21,849 nt of DNA, taken from the NCBI GenBank assembly GCA_041663425.1, contig JBAYMS010000024.1, positions 1 through 21,849 of the forward strand, read 5' to 3'. Source of the DNA: FEN-1322 sp041663425. GTDB taxonomy: Bacteria; Omnitrophota; Gorgyraeia; 2-01-FULL-45-10. Position numbers and translations under genes: made by a program. This document shows, piece after piece, positions 1 through 7,222 of this stretch; position 1 is the first letter of the stretch, and each line of letters begins with the position of its first letter. The notes below the pieces were generated by a model, which was given only the letters and a program-made list of their open reading frames with translations, was not told the origin of the DNA and ran no database searches.

Positions 1-660
1 AAACTTATCAAAGAAATAACTGTTGCTGCGAGAAGCGGCGGCAAGCCTGATACTAACCCGAGATTGAGGGTGGCTATTGAGCGCGCAAAGGAAGCGTCGA
101 TGCCGGCTGACAATATTGAGCGTGCAGTAAAGAAGGGCACTGGAGAGCTTGAAGGTGTCAGTTATGAAGATATAGCGCTCGAAGGTTACGGCCCGGGCGG
201 TGTTGCAATATTTGTAGAAGGCGTCAGCGACAACAGGAACAGGACAACGAGTGAAGTCAGGACCATATTTACAAAAAAAGGCGGCAACATGGCCGGAGCT
301 GGTTCGGTAAGCTGGATGTTCGAAAAGAAGGGTTATTTTGTAGTCAGCAAATCGGCCATTGACGAAGATAAGCTGATGAGCATAGTGCTTGATGCAGGCG
401 CTGAGGATCTTATTGTCGAAGAAGAAAATTATGCTGTAAAGACTGCTCCTGCGGATTTCTTCAAAGTAAAGAAAGCGCTCGACGATAATAAGATACCTAC
501 CGAAGATGCGGAAATTACGTTATTGCCTAAATCTACAGTAAAAGTAGTGGGTGACGAAGCAAAGAAAGTTATTGACCTCGTGGAGGGGCTGGAAGAACAT
601 GACGACGTCCAGCATGTCTATGCTAATTTTGATATACCGGATGACTTATTGAAGGAATAA
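1..660 (+). CDS. yebC: YebC/PmpR family protein (5' truncated by window edge)
   Basis: YebC/TACO1 family protein, known as a DNA-binding transcriptional regulator in some bacteria and, in recent work, as a ribosome-associated factor that helps translate difficult stretches such as polyproline. The reading frame is open from base 1 and encodes the typical N-terminal-domain sequence KLIKEITVAARSGG, so the gene begins upstream; the apparent TTG start at 64 is internal. Family hallmarks visible are NIERAVKKGTGE, the GYGPGGVAIFVE strand and the NMAGAGSVSWMFE segment. The TAA stop (658-660) shares one base with the ruvC ATG, implying translational coupling. yebC directly upstream of ruvC is a widespread arrangement. 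The family is certain; which molecular role applies here cannot be read from sequence. Confidence 0.96.
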   Translation, partial: KLIKEITVAARSGGKPDTNPRLRVAIERAKEASMPADNIERAVKKGTGELEGVSYEDIALEGYGPGGVAIFVEGVSDNRNRTTSEVRTIFTKKGGNMAGAGSVSWMFEKKGYFVVSKSAIDEDKLMSIVLDAGAEDLIVEEENYAVKTAPADFFKVKKALDDNKIPTEDAEITLLPKSTVKVVGDEAKKVIDLVEGLEEHDDVQHVYANFDIPDDLLKE

Positions 661-1151
661 TGCGGATACTTGGGATAGATCCCGGGCTTCAGATAACCGG
701 CTACGGCATCATCGAAGAAGAAAAGTTTAAGCTTGTCGAAGCGGGCGTTATCAGGACAACGGTGGGAACGCCGGTGCAGGACAGGATCACCAAGATATTT
801 GATGAAATATCCAAGATAGTCGAAGAGCACAAACCGGATGTTCTCGTCTTAGAAAAAATATATTCCCACTATAAGCATCCGACGACCGCGATACTTATGG
901 GCCACGCCAGGGCGATGGCTTGTTTAGTCTGCGGTAAGTTCGATGTTGAGCTTAAAAATTACCCATCAACGCGTATAAAGAAAGCAGTTACCGGCAACGG
1001 GCATGCGTCGAAGCAGCAGGTGCAGAGAATGGTTCAGAGTCTGTTGAAGCTTAAAGATCCTCCGGAGCCTGTCGATGTAAGCGACGCGCTTGCCATGGCT
1101 ATAAGTTACTGTTATATCGAGAAAAAAAATGATATCTCAAATATCAGGTAA
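660..1151 (+). CDS. ruvC: Crossover junction endodeoxyribonuclease RuvC
   Basis: Holliday-junction resolvase that acts as a dimer with the RuvAB branch-migration motor, nicking symmetrically across the junction. The protein has 163 residues, normal for the family, and an RNase H-like fold. Putative metal-binding acidic residues are D7 (in GIDPG), E65 (in VLVLEKIYS), D139 and D142 (in PVDVSDALA). The segment after E65 is divergent: the usual E-E pair is E-K, and the common F-x-x-x-N stretch reads IYSHYKHPTTAILMGHARA, keeping an aromatic at Y68. The ATG overlaps the yebC stop by one base, and the 3' end overlaps ruvA by 23 bases, so ruvC and ruvA should be translated together. Confidence 0.96.
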   Translation: MRILGIDPGLQITGYGIIEEEKFKLVEAGVIRTTVGTPVQDRITKIFDEISKIVEEHKPDVLVLEKIYSHYKHPTTAILMGHARAMACLVCGKFDVELKNYPSTRIKKAVTGNGHASKQQVQRMVQSLLKLKDPPEPVDVSDALAMAISYCYIEKKNDISNIR

Positions 1152-1758
1152 GATAAAAAAAATAAAACTCTCCAGCCTTGAAATAGATGTAAATGGCATA
1201 TCTTACGAAGTTATGATCCCGCCCTCTGTGATGAAAGGTGTTGATAAGGCAAAGTCTCCGGATGGGAATATTGCTCTGATAACTTACCATTATTACCAGA
1301 TGGACCAATCAAAGGCTATCCCTGTTCTGGTGGGATTTCTGAATGAAATAGAAAAAGATTTTTTCGAACAATTTATAACCGTATCCGGAGTGGGCCCTAA
1401 AGCCGCATGCCGGGCGTTAACCTTGGCGATATCCGTAATAGCAGCGGCTATAGACAGGGGCGATATGGCTTTACTGAGATCTCTGCCGGGCATAGGTGAG
1501 CAGAAGGCGCGGGAAATAATCGCGAAGCTGCAGGGTAAAGTCGGGAAATTTGCGCTGATGCAGGATAATTTTGACGGAGAAGCTCCTTCGGGCAAAGAAG
1601 ATGTAAAGGAAGAAGCTTTGAGCGTTCTTCTGCAGCTGCAATATAAAAAGAATGAAGCACAGGATATGATAAGCAAAGCTTTTAAGCGTAACTCTAAAAT
1701 TTCTTCATGTGAAGATATATTGAACGAAGTATATAGAGGCTCCGGCAGTAAAGGGTAG
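1129..1758 (+). CDS. ruvA: Holliday junction DNA helicase subunit RuvA
   Basis: Tetrameric Holliday-junction recognition subunit that loads RuvB hexamers. The 209-residue length is typical. The N-terminal OB-fold is seen in MISQISGKIKKI and DVNGISYEV. Two helix-hairpin-helix motifs follow, ITVSGVGPKAA and LRSLPGIGEQKAREII, and residues after about 145 would form the RuvB-binding domain III. The ATG lies inside the 3' end of ruvC in another frame. The stop is TAG (1756-1758), one of several normal uses of TAG in this window. Six bases separate it from ruvB. Confidence 0.96.
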   Translation: MISQISGKIKKIKLSSLEIDVNGISYEVMIPPSVMKGVDKAKSPDGNIALITYHYYQMDQSKAIPVLVGFLNEIEKDFFEQFITVSGVGPKAACRALTLAISVIAAAIDRGDMALLRSLPGIGEQKAREIIAKLQGKVGKFALMQDNFDGEAPSGKEDVKEEALSVLLQLQYKKNEAQDMISKAFKRNSKISSCEDILNEVYRGSGSKG

Positions 1759-1764
1759 CGAAAT

Positions 1765-2808
1765 ATGGTCAAAAAAGAATTTGAGAGAGAGAAGATCTTG
1801 ACGACGCAGGAGACGGATGAAGATCAGATATTAAATATCTCCTTAAGACCTGCGAAACTCGAAGACTTCATCGGGCAGAAGACGCTTGTCGAGAACCTCA
1901 AGGTTTCGATACAGGCGGCGAAGCAGCGAGGAGAGCCTGTTGAGCATACGCTTTTGTCCGGACCTCCAGGGCTTGGCAAAACCAGCCTGGCGCATATTAT
2001 TGCCAATGAGATGGGTTCTAAAATAACCGCTACGAGCGGGCCTGCCATAAGTAAGGCCGGAGATCTGATAGGAATACTCACAAACCTTGCTGACGGCGAC
2101 ATATTGTTTATTGATGAGATACACAGGCTGTCCAAGATCGTGGAAGAATTTATCTATCCCGCCATGGAAAACTTTGAGATAGATTTTGTCATCGATAAAG
2201 GGCCGTATGCTAAGACGATAAAATTTAACCTGAAGCGTTTTACCTTGATAGGGGCGACGACGCGGGCAGGATTTCTTACGGCACCGCTTCGTTCGAGGTT
2301 CGGCATATTTCATCACATAGATTTTTATGAGGTTGAAGATCTGGTTAAGATAATCACACGCTCCGCGAAACTTCTCAATATACCGATAGATAAGAATGCC
2401 GCGGAAGAGATCGGGAAGCGGTCGAGAGGATCTCCGAGAGTGGCGAACAGGCTGCTGAGGCGCGTCCGGGATTGGGTAGAAGTGAAGCGCGACGGTAAAA
2501 TAACCACAGACGCTACCGAAGAAGCTCTTAAGAATCATGGTATTGATAAGATGGGGCTGGACAATATAGATAGGAAGGTAATGACCGTAATGTATAATTC
2601 TTTTGCGGGAGGCCCCGTAGGAATAGAGTCTATTGCCGCGACGCTTAATGAGGAACCCGACACTATTGTGGATGTGGTTGAGCCGTTTTTACTGAAGGCT
2701 GGTTTTTTAAAGAGAACGCCCAGGGGGAGGGAATTGACCCGCCAGGCCTATGAGCATATGGGTTTTTCCGGGGGCGCAAAAGAAAAGCAAAAGGAGCTAT
2801 TTAAATAA
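1765..2808 (+). CDS. ruvB: Holliday junction DNA helicase RuvB (AAA+ ATPase)
   Basis: Hexameric AAA+ motor for branch migration, driven by ATP hydrolysis on RuvA-bound junctions. The 347 residues carry Walker A GPPGLGKT (66-73), Walker B DEIHR (from 117), sensor 1 GATTR, the arginine-finger region RSRFG, and a sensor 2/winged-helix C-terminus with GSPRVANRLLRRVRD and TPRGRELT. The N-terminal extension before LRPAKLEDFIGQ is ordinary for the family. The gene sits last in a compact ruvCAB set, with queH starting five bases after its stop. Confidence 0.98.
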   Translation: MVKKEFEREKILTTQETDEDQILNISLRPAKLEDFIGQKTLVENLKVSIQAAKQRGEPVEHTLLSGPPGLGKTSLAHIIANEMGSKITATSGPAISKAGDLIGILTNLADGDILFIDEIHRLSKIVEEFIYPAMENFEIDFVIDKGPYAKTIKFNLKRFTLIGATTRAGFLTAPLRSRFGIFHHIDFYEVEDLVKIITRSAKLLNIPIDKNAAEEIGKRSRGSPRVANRLLRRVRDWVEVKRDGKITTDATEEALKNHGIDKMGLDNIDRKVMTVMYNSFAGGPVGIESIAATLNEEPDTIVDVVEPFLLKAGFLKRTPRGRELTRQAYEHMGFSGGAKEKQKELFK

Positions 2809-2813
2809 TAATC

Positions 2814-3356
2814 ATGAATATTCTATTACATGTGTGCTGCGCGCCATGCGCAATTTATCCTGTCGAAGAAATCAAAAAAGAAGGGCATAAGTTTGCGGCT
2901 TTTTTTTACAATCCCAATATACATCTCTACTCCGAGTATTTAAAACGTAAAGGTGAAGTTGAAAAGCACGCCAAAAAAGAATCCTATAACCTTGTTCCTG
3001 CCAATTACGAAGTAGAGAAATTTTTCCAGTATACTACGGACAATGAAGACGCGAAAAACAGGTGTCCGGTCTGCTGGTGGCTGCGCCTGGAAAAGACGGC
3101 GAGGGTTGCGCTGGAGAATGGTTTTGAAGGTTTTACCACGACGCTTCTCGGAAGCCCCTACCAGGACCATGAAATTATAAAAAAGATATGCGAGGATATA
3201 GCCGCAAAGACAGGCTTAAAATTTTATTATAAAGATTTCAGGACTGGTTTTAAGGACGGCCAGAAGAAAGCAAAGGCCGAAGGTTACTATCTGCAGAATT
3301 ATTGCGGATGCATATTTTCAGAGAAAGAAAAGATAGAGAAAAAGAAAAGCGGCTAG
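2814..3356 (+). CDS. queH: Epoxyqueuosine reductase QueH
   Basis: QueH (formerly DUF208) reduces epoxyqueuosine in tRNA to queuosine, the last step of Q biosynthesis, and is the non-orthologous alternative to cobalamin-dependent QueG. The 180-residue protein shows the family's cysteine clusters for Fe-S/metal binding: HVCCAPC at the N-terminus (C8, C9, C12), CPVC (C84, C87) and NYCGC (C164, C166). The usual arginine in YRQNYCGC is a leucine here (YLQNYCGC). Its location a few genes before queA and tgt, which carry out earlier steps on the same tRNA position, strongly supports the assignment. The stop is TAG; the next gene starts two bases later. Confidence 0.93.
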   Translation: MNILLHVCCAPCAIYPVEEIKKEGHKFAAFFYNPNIHLYSEYLKRKGEVEKHAKKESYNLVPANYEVEKFFQYTTDNEDAKNRCPVCWWLRLEKTARVALENGFEGFTTTLLGSPYQDHEIIKKICEDIAAKTGLKFYYKDFRTGFKDGQKKAKAEGYYLQNYCGCIFSEKEKIEKKKSG

Positions 3357-3358
3357 AA

Positions 3359-3574
3359 ATGAATTTGATCGGCAGGGTTTTTGTTTTGGCAGGTATTGTG
3401 CTGATTACAGTTGGCCTCTTCTTTATCCTGGGCGGTAAACTATCGTGGTTTGGCAGGCTGCCCGGGGATATTCATATACAGAAAAACAATTTTACGTTCT
3501 TTTTTCCCATAACGACATCGATCATTATTTCGATGATACTGTCGGTGGTGTTTATCCTATTGAGGCGAAGATGA
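3359..3574 (+). CDS. DUF2905 small membrane protein
   Basis: Small integral membrane protein of unknown function, recognised as DUF2905. From the ATG at 3359 it has 71 residues: one hydrophobic helix near residues 5-25 (VFVLAGIVLITVGLFFI), the family signature GRLPGDIHIQKNNFTFFFP in the middle, and a second helix near 46-66 ending in a positively charged RRR tail. A longer frame opens at 3302, but it would overlap queH and add a highly charged, non-family leader, so 3359 is preferred. No strong Shine-Dalgarno is visible; coupling to queH two bases upstream is likely. Its TGA overlaps the start of the SpoIID-domain gene (ATGA). Function cannot be inferred beyond membrane location. Confidence 0.85.
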   Translation: MNLIGRVFVLAGIVLITVGLFFILGGKLSWFGRLPGDIHIQKNNFTFFFPITTSIIISMILSVVFILLRRR

Positions 3575-4731
3575 AAAAGTTATTATTTTTAATAAGCGCA
3601 GTATTCTTTATGTGTGTTGCTATCCCATCCACGGCCTTTACTGTTGATGGTCAGACGCCGACAATAGTCAGGGTCTGCATCATAGACGACAAGGATTCGA
3701 TAAATTTATCATTAAAAGGCAACTACCGTATATATGCCTATAAACCCGAGAGGCTTCTTATGGATGGCCCGTCTTTGTCGGCCAGGGTTTCCGGAACCAA
3801 AGAAGGGCTAGTGGTGGGTTCTCGTGAAATCAAGACGCCGGAGATCAATGTTAAGGTGGAATACGACGGAAATGTTTACGTAGATGGCCGGAGATTCCGG
3901 GGTAATATTGATATAATCAGAAAAGATAACGGTAAATTGATGGTCGTAAACCGTCTTCCGCTTGATGAGTATCTGTATGGAGTGCTCTATCATGAAGTTT
4001 CTCATCGATGGCCGATGGAGGTTCTTAAGGCGCAGGCGATCGCTGCCAGGACATTTGCACTGCAGCAGGTGCGGCAGAGTAAAAATCAGCCTTACGATCT
4101 CAGGAGCGATATATATTCTCAGGTGTATGGAGGGAGGACTTCCGAGAAATGGTCGACAACCATGGCTGTGGATAAAACGCGGGGTGAGATATTGACCTAT
4201 AAAGGAGATATTTTCCCGGCGTATTATCATGCTACCTGCGGAGGGTATACTGAGGATGCCTCAAACCTATGGAATGTAGACATGCCGCCGCTGAAAGGCG
4301 TTGATTGTACTTTTTGCACAAATTCGCCTCATTACCGATGGACGAAAGATGTGCCGTTATTTTATCTGGAGAACAAGCTGAAAGATAATGGCTACAAAAT
4401 CGGCAGGATATCATCTGTCGCGATCCTGTCGAAAAATAAGTCGGGCAGGGTGGATAAAATCGAGATAAAAGATGCGGCTGGAACGGTCATTGTGCTGACG
4501 GGAAAGGACTTCAGGCAGATCTTCGGGCCCAACGAGCTCAGGAGTGCTAAATTTGATCTGTCAATGCGTTCAGATCTGCTTGTTATACAGGGCATCGGAT
4601 GGGGGCATGGTGTTGGAATGTGCCAGTGGGGGGCTTATGGTATGGCAAAAAAAGGTAAAAAGGTTGATGAGATACTAAAACATTATTATCCCGGTGCTGA
4701 AATATCTACGATGGACAAGATAAAGCTTTGA
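3571..4731 (+). CDS. Secreted SpoIID/LytB-domain protein
   Basis: Predicted exported peptidoglycan-acting protein. SpoIID is a lytic transglycosylase acting on denuded glycan strands, and LytB-type relatives are amidase enhancers. The start at 3571 gives a clear signal peptide (MKKLLFLISAVFFMCVAIPSTAF) and overlaps the previous stop by four bases; a frame open from 3445 lacks these properties. The SpoIID domain covers roughly residues 110-370, with LDEYLYGVLYHEV (candidate catalytic E142), LKAQAIAARTFA, the metal-site-like HATCGGYTE and DCTFC, and the C-terminal GIGWGHGVGMCQWGAYGMA. Total 386 residues. There is no sporulation context; in non-sporulating bacteria such genes commonly sit near queA-tgt. 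The precise wall substrate is unknown. Confidence 0.9.
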   Translation: MKKLLFLISAVFFMCVAIPSTAFTVDGQTPTIVRVCIIDDKDSINLSLKGNYRIYAYKPERLLMDGPSLSARVSGTKEGLVVGSREIKTPEINVKVEYDGNVYVDGRRFRGNIDIIRKDNGKLMVVNRLPLDEYLYGVLYHEVSHRWPMEVLKAQAIAARTFALQQVRQSKNQPYDLRSDIYSQVYGGRTSEKWSTTMAVDKTRGEILTYKGDIFPAYYHATCGGYTEDASNLWNVDMPPLKGVDCTFCTNSPHYRWTKDVPLFYLENKLKDNGYKIGRISSVAILSKNKSGRVDKIEIKDAAGTVIVLTGKDFRQIFGPNELRSAKFDLSMRSDLLVIQGIGWGHGVGMCQWGAYGMAKKGKKVDEILKHYYPGAEISTMDKIKL

Positions 4732-4732
4732 G

Positions 4733-5737
4733 ATGAAACTATCCGAATTTGATTACAACCTGCCTAAAGAGCTGATCGCGCAATATCCTTCCGAAAAACG
4801 AGACGGATGCCGGTTGATGGTGCTTGATCGTAAGACGCGATTGATCATACATAAGACATTCGAAGACATCCTTGGGTATTTCAATCCAGGCGATCTGCTT
4901 ATTCTGAATAACACAAAGGTCATTCCCGCCAGGCTATTCGGCAAGAGATCATCGGGCGGCAAAGTCGAAATATTTTTACTGGAAACAAAATATCCTATTT
5001 GCGAAGCACTTGTAAAGCCGGGGGCGCGTGTTAAGGACGGCGAGGTGATTGTCCTTGAGTCCGGCGATGAAGTTGAGGTTATGGGGCGCGGAGACATTGG
5101 AAGGCAGGTAAAATTTAATAGGCCGGTCGAAGACATAGCGACAGAGATAGGCCACATGCCGCTACCGCCTTATATTGATAGGAATGATGAGGAATCAGAT
5201 AAGCAAAACTACCAGACAGTTTACGGCGCAAAAGACGGCGCTACGGCGAGCCCGACAGCGGGGTTGCATTTTACTCCCGAGTTACTGGACAAGATCAAAG
5301 GTGTGGGGGTGAGGGTAGGCTTTGTTACGCTGCATACAAATTACGGAACTTTTGCTCCGATAAAGACTGACGATATAGAAATGCACAAAATGCATAGGGA
5401 GAATTTTGAGTTGCCCGCAGAGACAGCGCGGGCAATCGTGGAGACTAAGAAGTCGGGCGGCAAAGTGTTTGCGGTGGGAACTACAACGACGCGGACGCTG
5501 GAATATTGCGCGCCGGATATTGTAAAGCGCAGCGGGCAGACAGACATGTTCATTTATCCGGGTTACAAATTTAAGATCGTGGACCACCTTATCACGAATT
5601 TTCATCTGCCCAAATCTACTCTGATGCTTTTAGTGAGTGCGTTTGCAGGTAAGAATTTTATATTTGATGCATATAAAGAAGCGATCGCCGAGCAATACAG
5701 ATTTTTCAGCTATGGCGATTCAATGCTGATACTATAA
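4733..5737 (+). CDS. queA: S-adenosylmethionine:tRNA ribosyltransferase-isomerase QueA
   Basis: Transfers and isomerises the ribosyl group of SAM onto preQ1 at tRNA position 34, producing epoxyqueuosine. The 334-residue protein shows family blocks throughout: FDYNLPKELIAQYPSEKRD at the N-terminus, ILNNTKVIPARLFGKR, HMPLPPYI, YQTVYG, SPTAGLHFT, HTNYGTFAP, and the C-terminal HLITNFHLPKSTLMLLVSAF. It starts one base after the SpoIID-domain gene's stop, and its TAA shares one base with the tgt ATG. Together with queH and tgt this forms a queuosine sub-cluster. Confidence 0.97.
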   Translation: MKLSEFDYNLPKELIAQYPSEKRDGCRLMVLDRKTRLIIHKTFEDILGYFNPGDLLILNNTKVIPARLFGKRSSGGKVEIFLLETKYPICEALVKPGARVKDGEVIVLESGDEVEVMGRGDIGRQVKFNRPVEDIATEIGHMPLPPYIDRNDEESDKQNYQTVYGAKDGATASPTAGLHFTPELLDKIKGVGVRVGFVTLHTNYGTFAPIKTDDIEMHKMHRENFELPAETARAIVETKKSGGKVFAVGTTTTRTLEYCAPDIVKRSGQTDMFIYPGYKFKIVDHLITNFHLPKSTLMLLVSAFAGKNFIFDAYKEAIAEQYRFFSYGDSMLIL

Positions 5738-6873
5738 TGTTTAAACTAATACACAAAGACAAAACGACGAAGGCCAGGATCGGGATGCTTAAGACGGCGC
5801 ACGGCCAGATAAACACGCCTGTGTATATGCCCGTAGGGACGCAGGGCACCGTGAAGGCTATCTCGACGCAGGAGTTGAAAGACTGCAGCGCAGAGATAAT
5901 TTTGGGGAATGCGTATCATCTTTACTTACGGCCCGGGCTTGATATTATAAAAAAGGCTGGAGGATTGCATAAGTTTTCAGGATGGGACCGGCCGATATTA
6001 ACAGATAGCGGCGGTTACCAAATATTCAGCCTGGCGACTTTGCGTAAGCTGAGTGATGAGGGCGCTGAGTTTTCATCACATATAGATGGGTCAAAGCATT
6101 TTATCACGCCCGAAAAGGCTATCGACATACAGCAGACGTTGGGCAGTGATATTATGATGATTCTGGACGAATGCGTGCATTATCCGGCTGCAAGAGATTA
6201 TGTCGAGCAATCGCTGGCATTGACTACGCGATGGGCGAAAAGGGCGCGGGAATATTTTAAATCAAAAGGAGATGAGGGGCAGGTAACGAAAGGGCAGTTA
6301 TTATTTGGAATAGTTCAGGGAAGCACGTATCTCGATCTAAGGAAAAAAGCAGTTGAGGATCTTGTCGGGATAGGCTTTGACGGATATGCGATAGGTGGTG
6401 TAAGTGTGGGAGAACCGGAGCATTTGATACAGGAAATTGCCGCATATACCGCCCCTCTTTTACCTGAAAATAAGGCCCGTTATCTTATGGGGGTAGGGAC
6501 TCCTCCCGATATAATACAGGCAATCGCCAGCGGTATTGATATGTTTGACTGTGTCATTCCTACCAGAAATGGCAGAAATGGGCAGGCGTTTACCTGGGAT
6601 GGCGATATTCAGCTCAGGAACGCGGAGTATAAAGAAGATTTCAGGCCAATAGATGAGACTTGCGAGTGCTTTGCCTGTAGAAACCATACGCGTGCTTATA
6701 TAAGGCATCTATTCAATACACAGGAAATCCTGGGGTTGAGACTTGTTTCGTTGCATAATCTGCACTTTTATGTTAAGCTTATACAATTGTCCCGCAAGGC
6801 GATCAAGGAAGACCGTTTTGGCGGATTTAAAGATGAATTTTTAAAAAGGTATAACAAACCAAAGGAGAAATAA
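5737..6873 (+). CDS. tgt: tRNA-guanine transglycosylase Tgt
   Basis: Exchanges guanine-34 of GUN anticodon tRNAs for preQ1. The 378-residue TIM-barrel enzyme shows D90 in LTDSGGYQIF (general acid/base), D271 in MFDCVIPTRNGR (nucleophile), and the zinc site C309-x-C311-x2-C314 with H340, matching the bacterial CxCx2C...H spacing. Substrate specificity for preQ1, as in bacteria, is inferred from family and from queA next door. It overlaps the queA stop by one base. An AAAGGAG ribosome site lies near its 3' end and serves yajC. Confidence 0.98.
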   Translation: MFKLIHKDKTTKARIGMLKTAHGQINTPVYMPVGTQGTVKAISTQELKDCSAEIILGNAYHLYLRPGLDIIKKAGGLHKFSGWDRPILTDSGGYQIFSLATLRKLSDEGAEFSSHIDGSKHFITPEKAIDIQQTLGSDIMMILDECVHYPAARDYVEQSLALTTRWAKRAREYFKSKGDEGQVTKGQLLFGIVQGSTYLDLRKKAVEDLVGIGFDGYAIGGVSVGEPEHLIQEIAAYTAPLLPENKARYLMGVGTPPDIIQAIASGIDMFDCVIPTRNGRNGQAFTWDGDIQLRNAEYKEDFRPIDETCECFACRNHTRAYIRHLFNTQEILGLRLVSLHNLHFYVKLIQLSRKAIKEDRFGGFKDEFLKRYNKPKEK

Positions 6874-6874
6874 A

Positions 6875-7156
6875 ATGAATACAGCGCCGAATCCGTTATT
6901 TAACCTATTACCGATAATATTGATATTTGTCATATTTTACTTTCTTCTTATCAGGCCGCAAAAAAAACAGCAGGATGCGCACAAAAAGATGATAGCCGGA
7001 TTGAAGAAGAATGATGAAGTTATAACTGCCGGCGGTATTCACGGAACTATCGTGAATGTAAAAGATCATAGCGTTACGCTTAAAGTTGATGACAATGTTA
7101 AAGTAGAAGTGCAGAAGAATAGCATTGCCACCATGAAGAGACAAGCTTCAGTATAA
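6875..7156 (+). CDS. yajC: Sec translocon accessory protein YajC
   Basis: Small inner-membrane protein of the SecDF-YajC complex that assists Sec-dependent export. At 93 residues it has one N-terminal transmembrane helix (LLPIILIFVIFYFLLI) followed by RPQKKQQ and a short soluble domain with LKKNDEVITAGGIHGTI and KVEVQKNSIA, all typical. A good Shine-Dalgarno (AAAGGAG, 6861-6867) precedes the ATG. Position between tgt and secDF is the classic order. Confidence 0.95.
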   Translation: MNTAPNPLFNLLPIILIFVIFYFLLIRPQKKQQDAHKKMIAGLKKNDEVITAGGIHGTIVNVKDHSVTLKVDDNVKVEVQKNSIATMKRQASV

Positions 7157-7222
7157 GAAAATAATAAATTAGTCAGACTTCAGACTAGGGTAGATATAAC
7201 AGTAAACCGGAGGTATTGCAGG

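Noticed and set aside
1843..2538. Long - strand open frame (231 codons) opposite ruvB
   Set aside because: Lies entirely antisense to a clear RuvB gene, has no recognisable domain and an atypical composition; it is a shadow frame.
7170..7187. Inverted repeat TAGTC(8)GACTA upstream of secDF
   Set aside because: Only five base pairs, no T tract and no known operator match; could be chance in an A/T-rich spacer.
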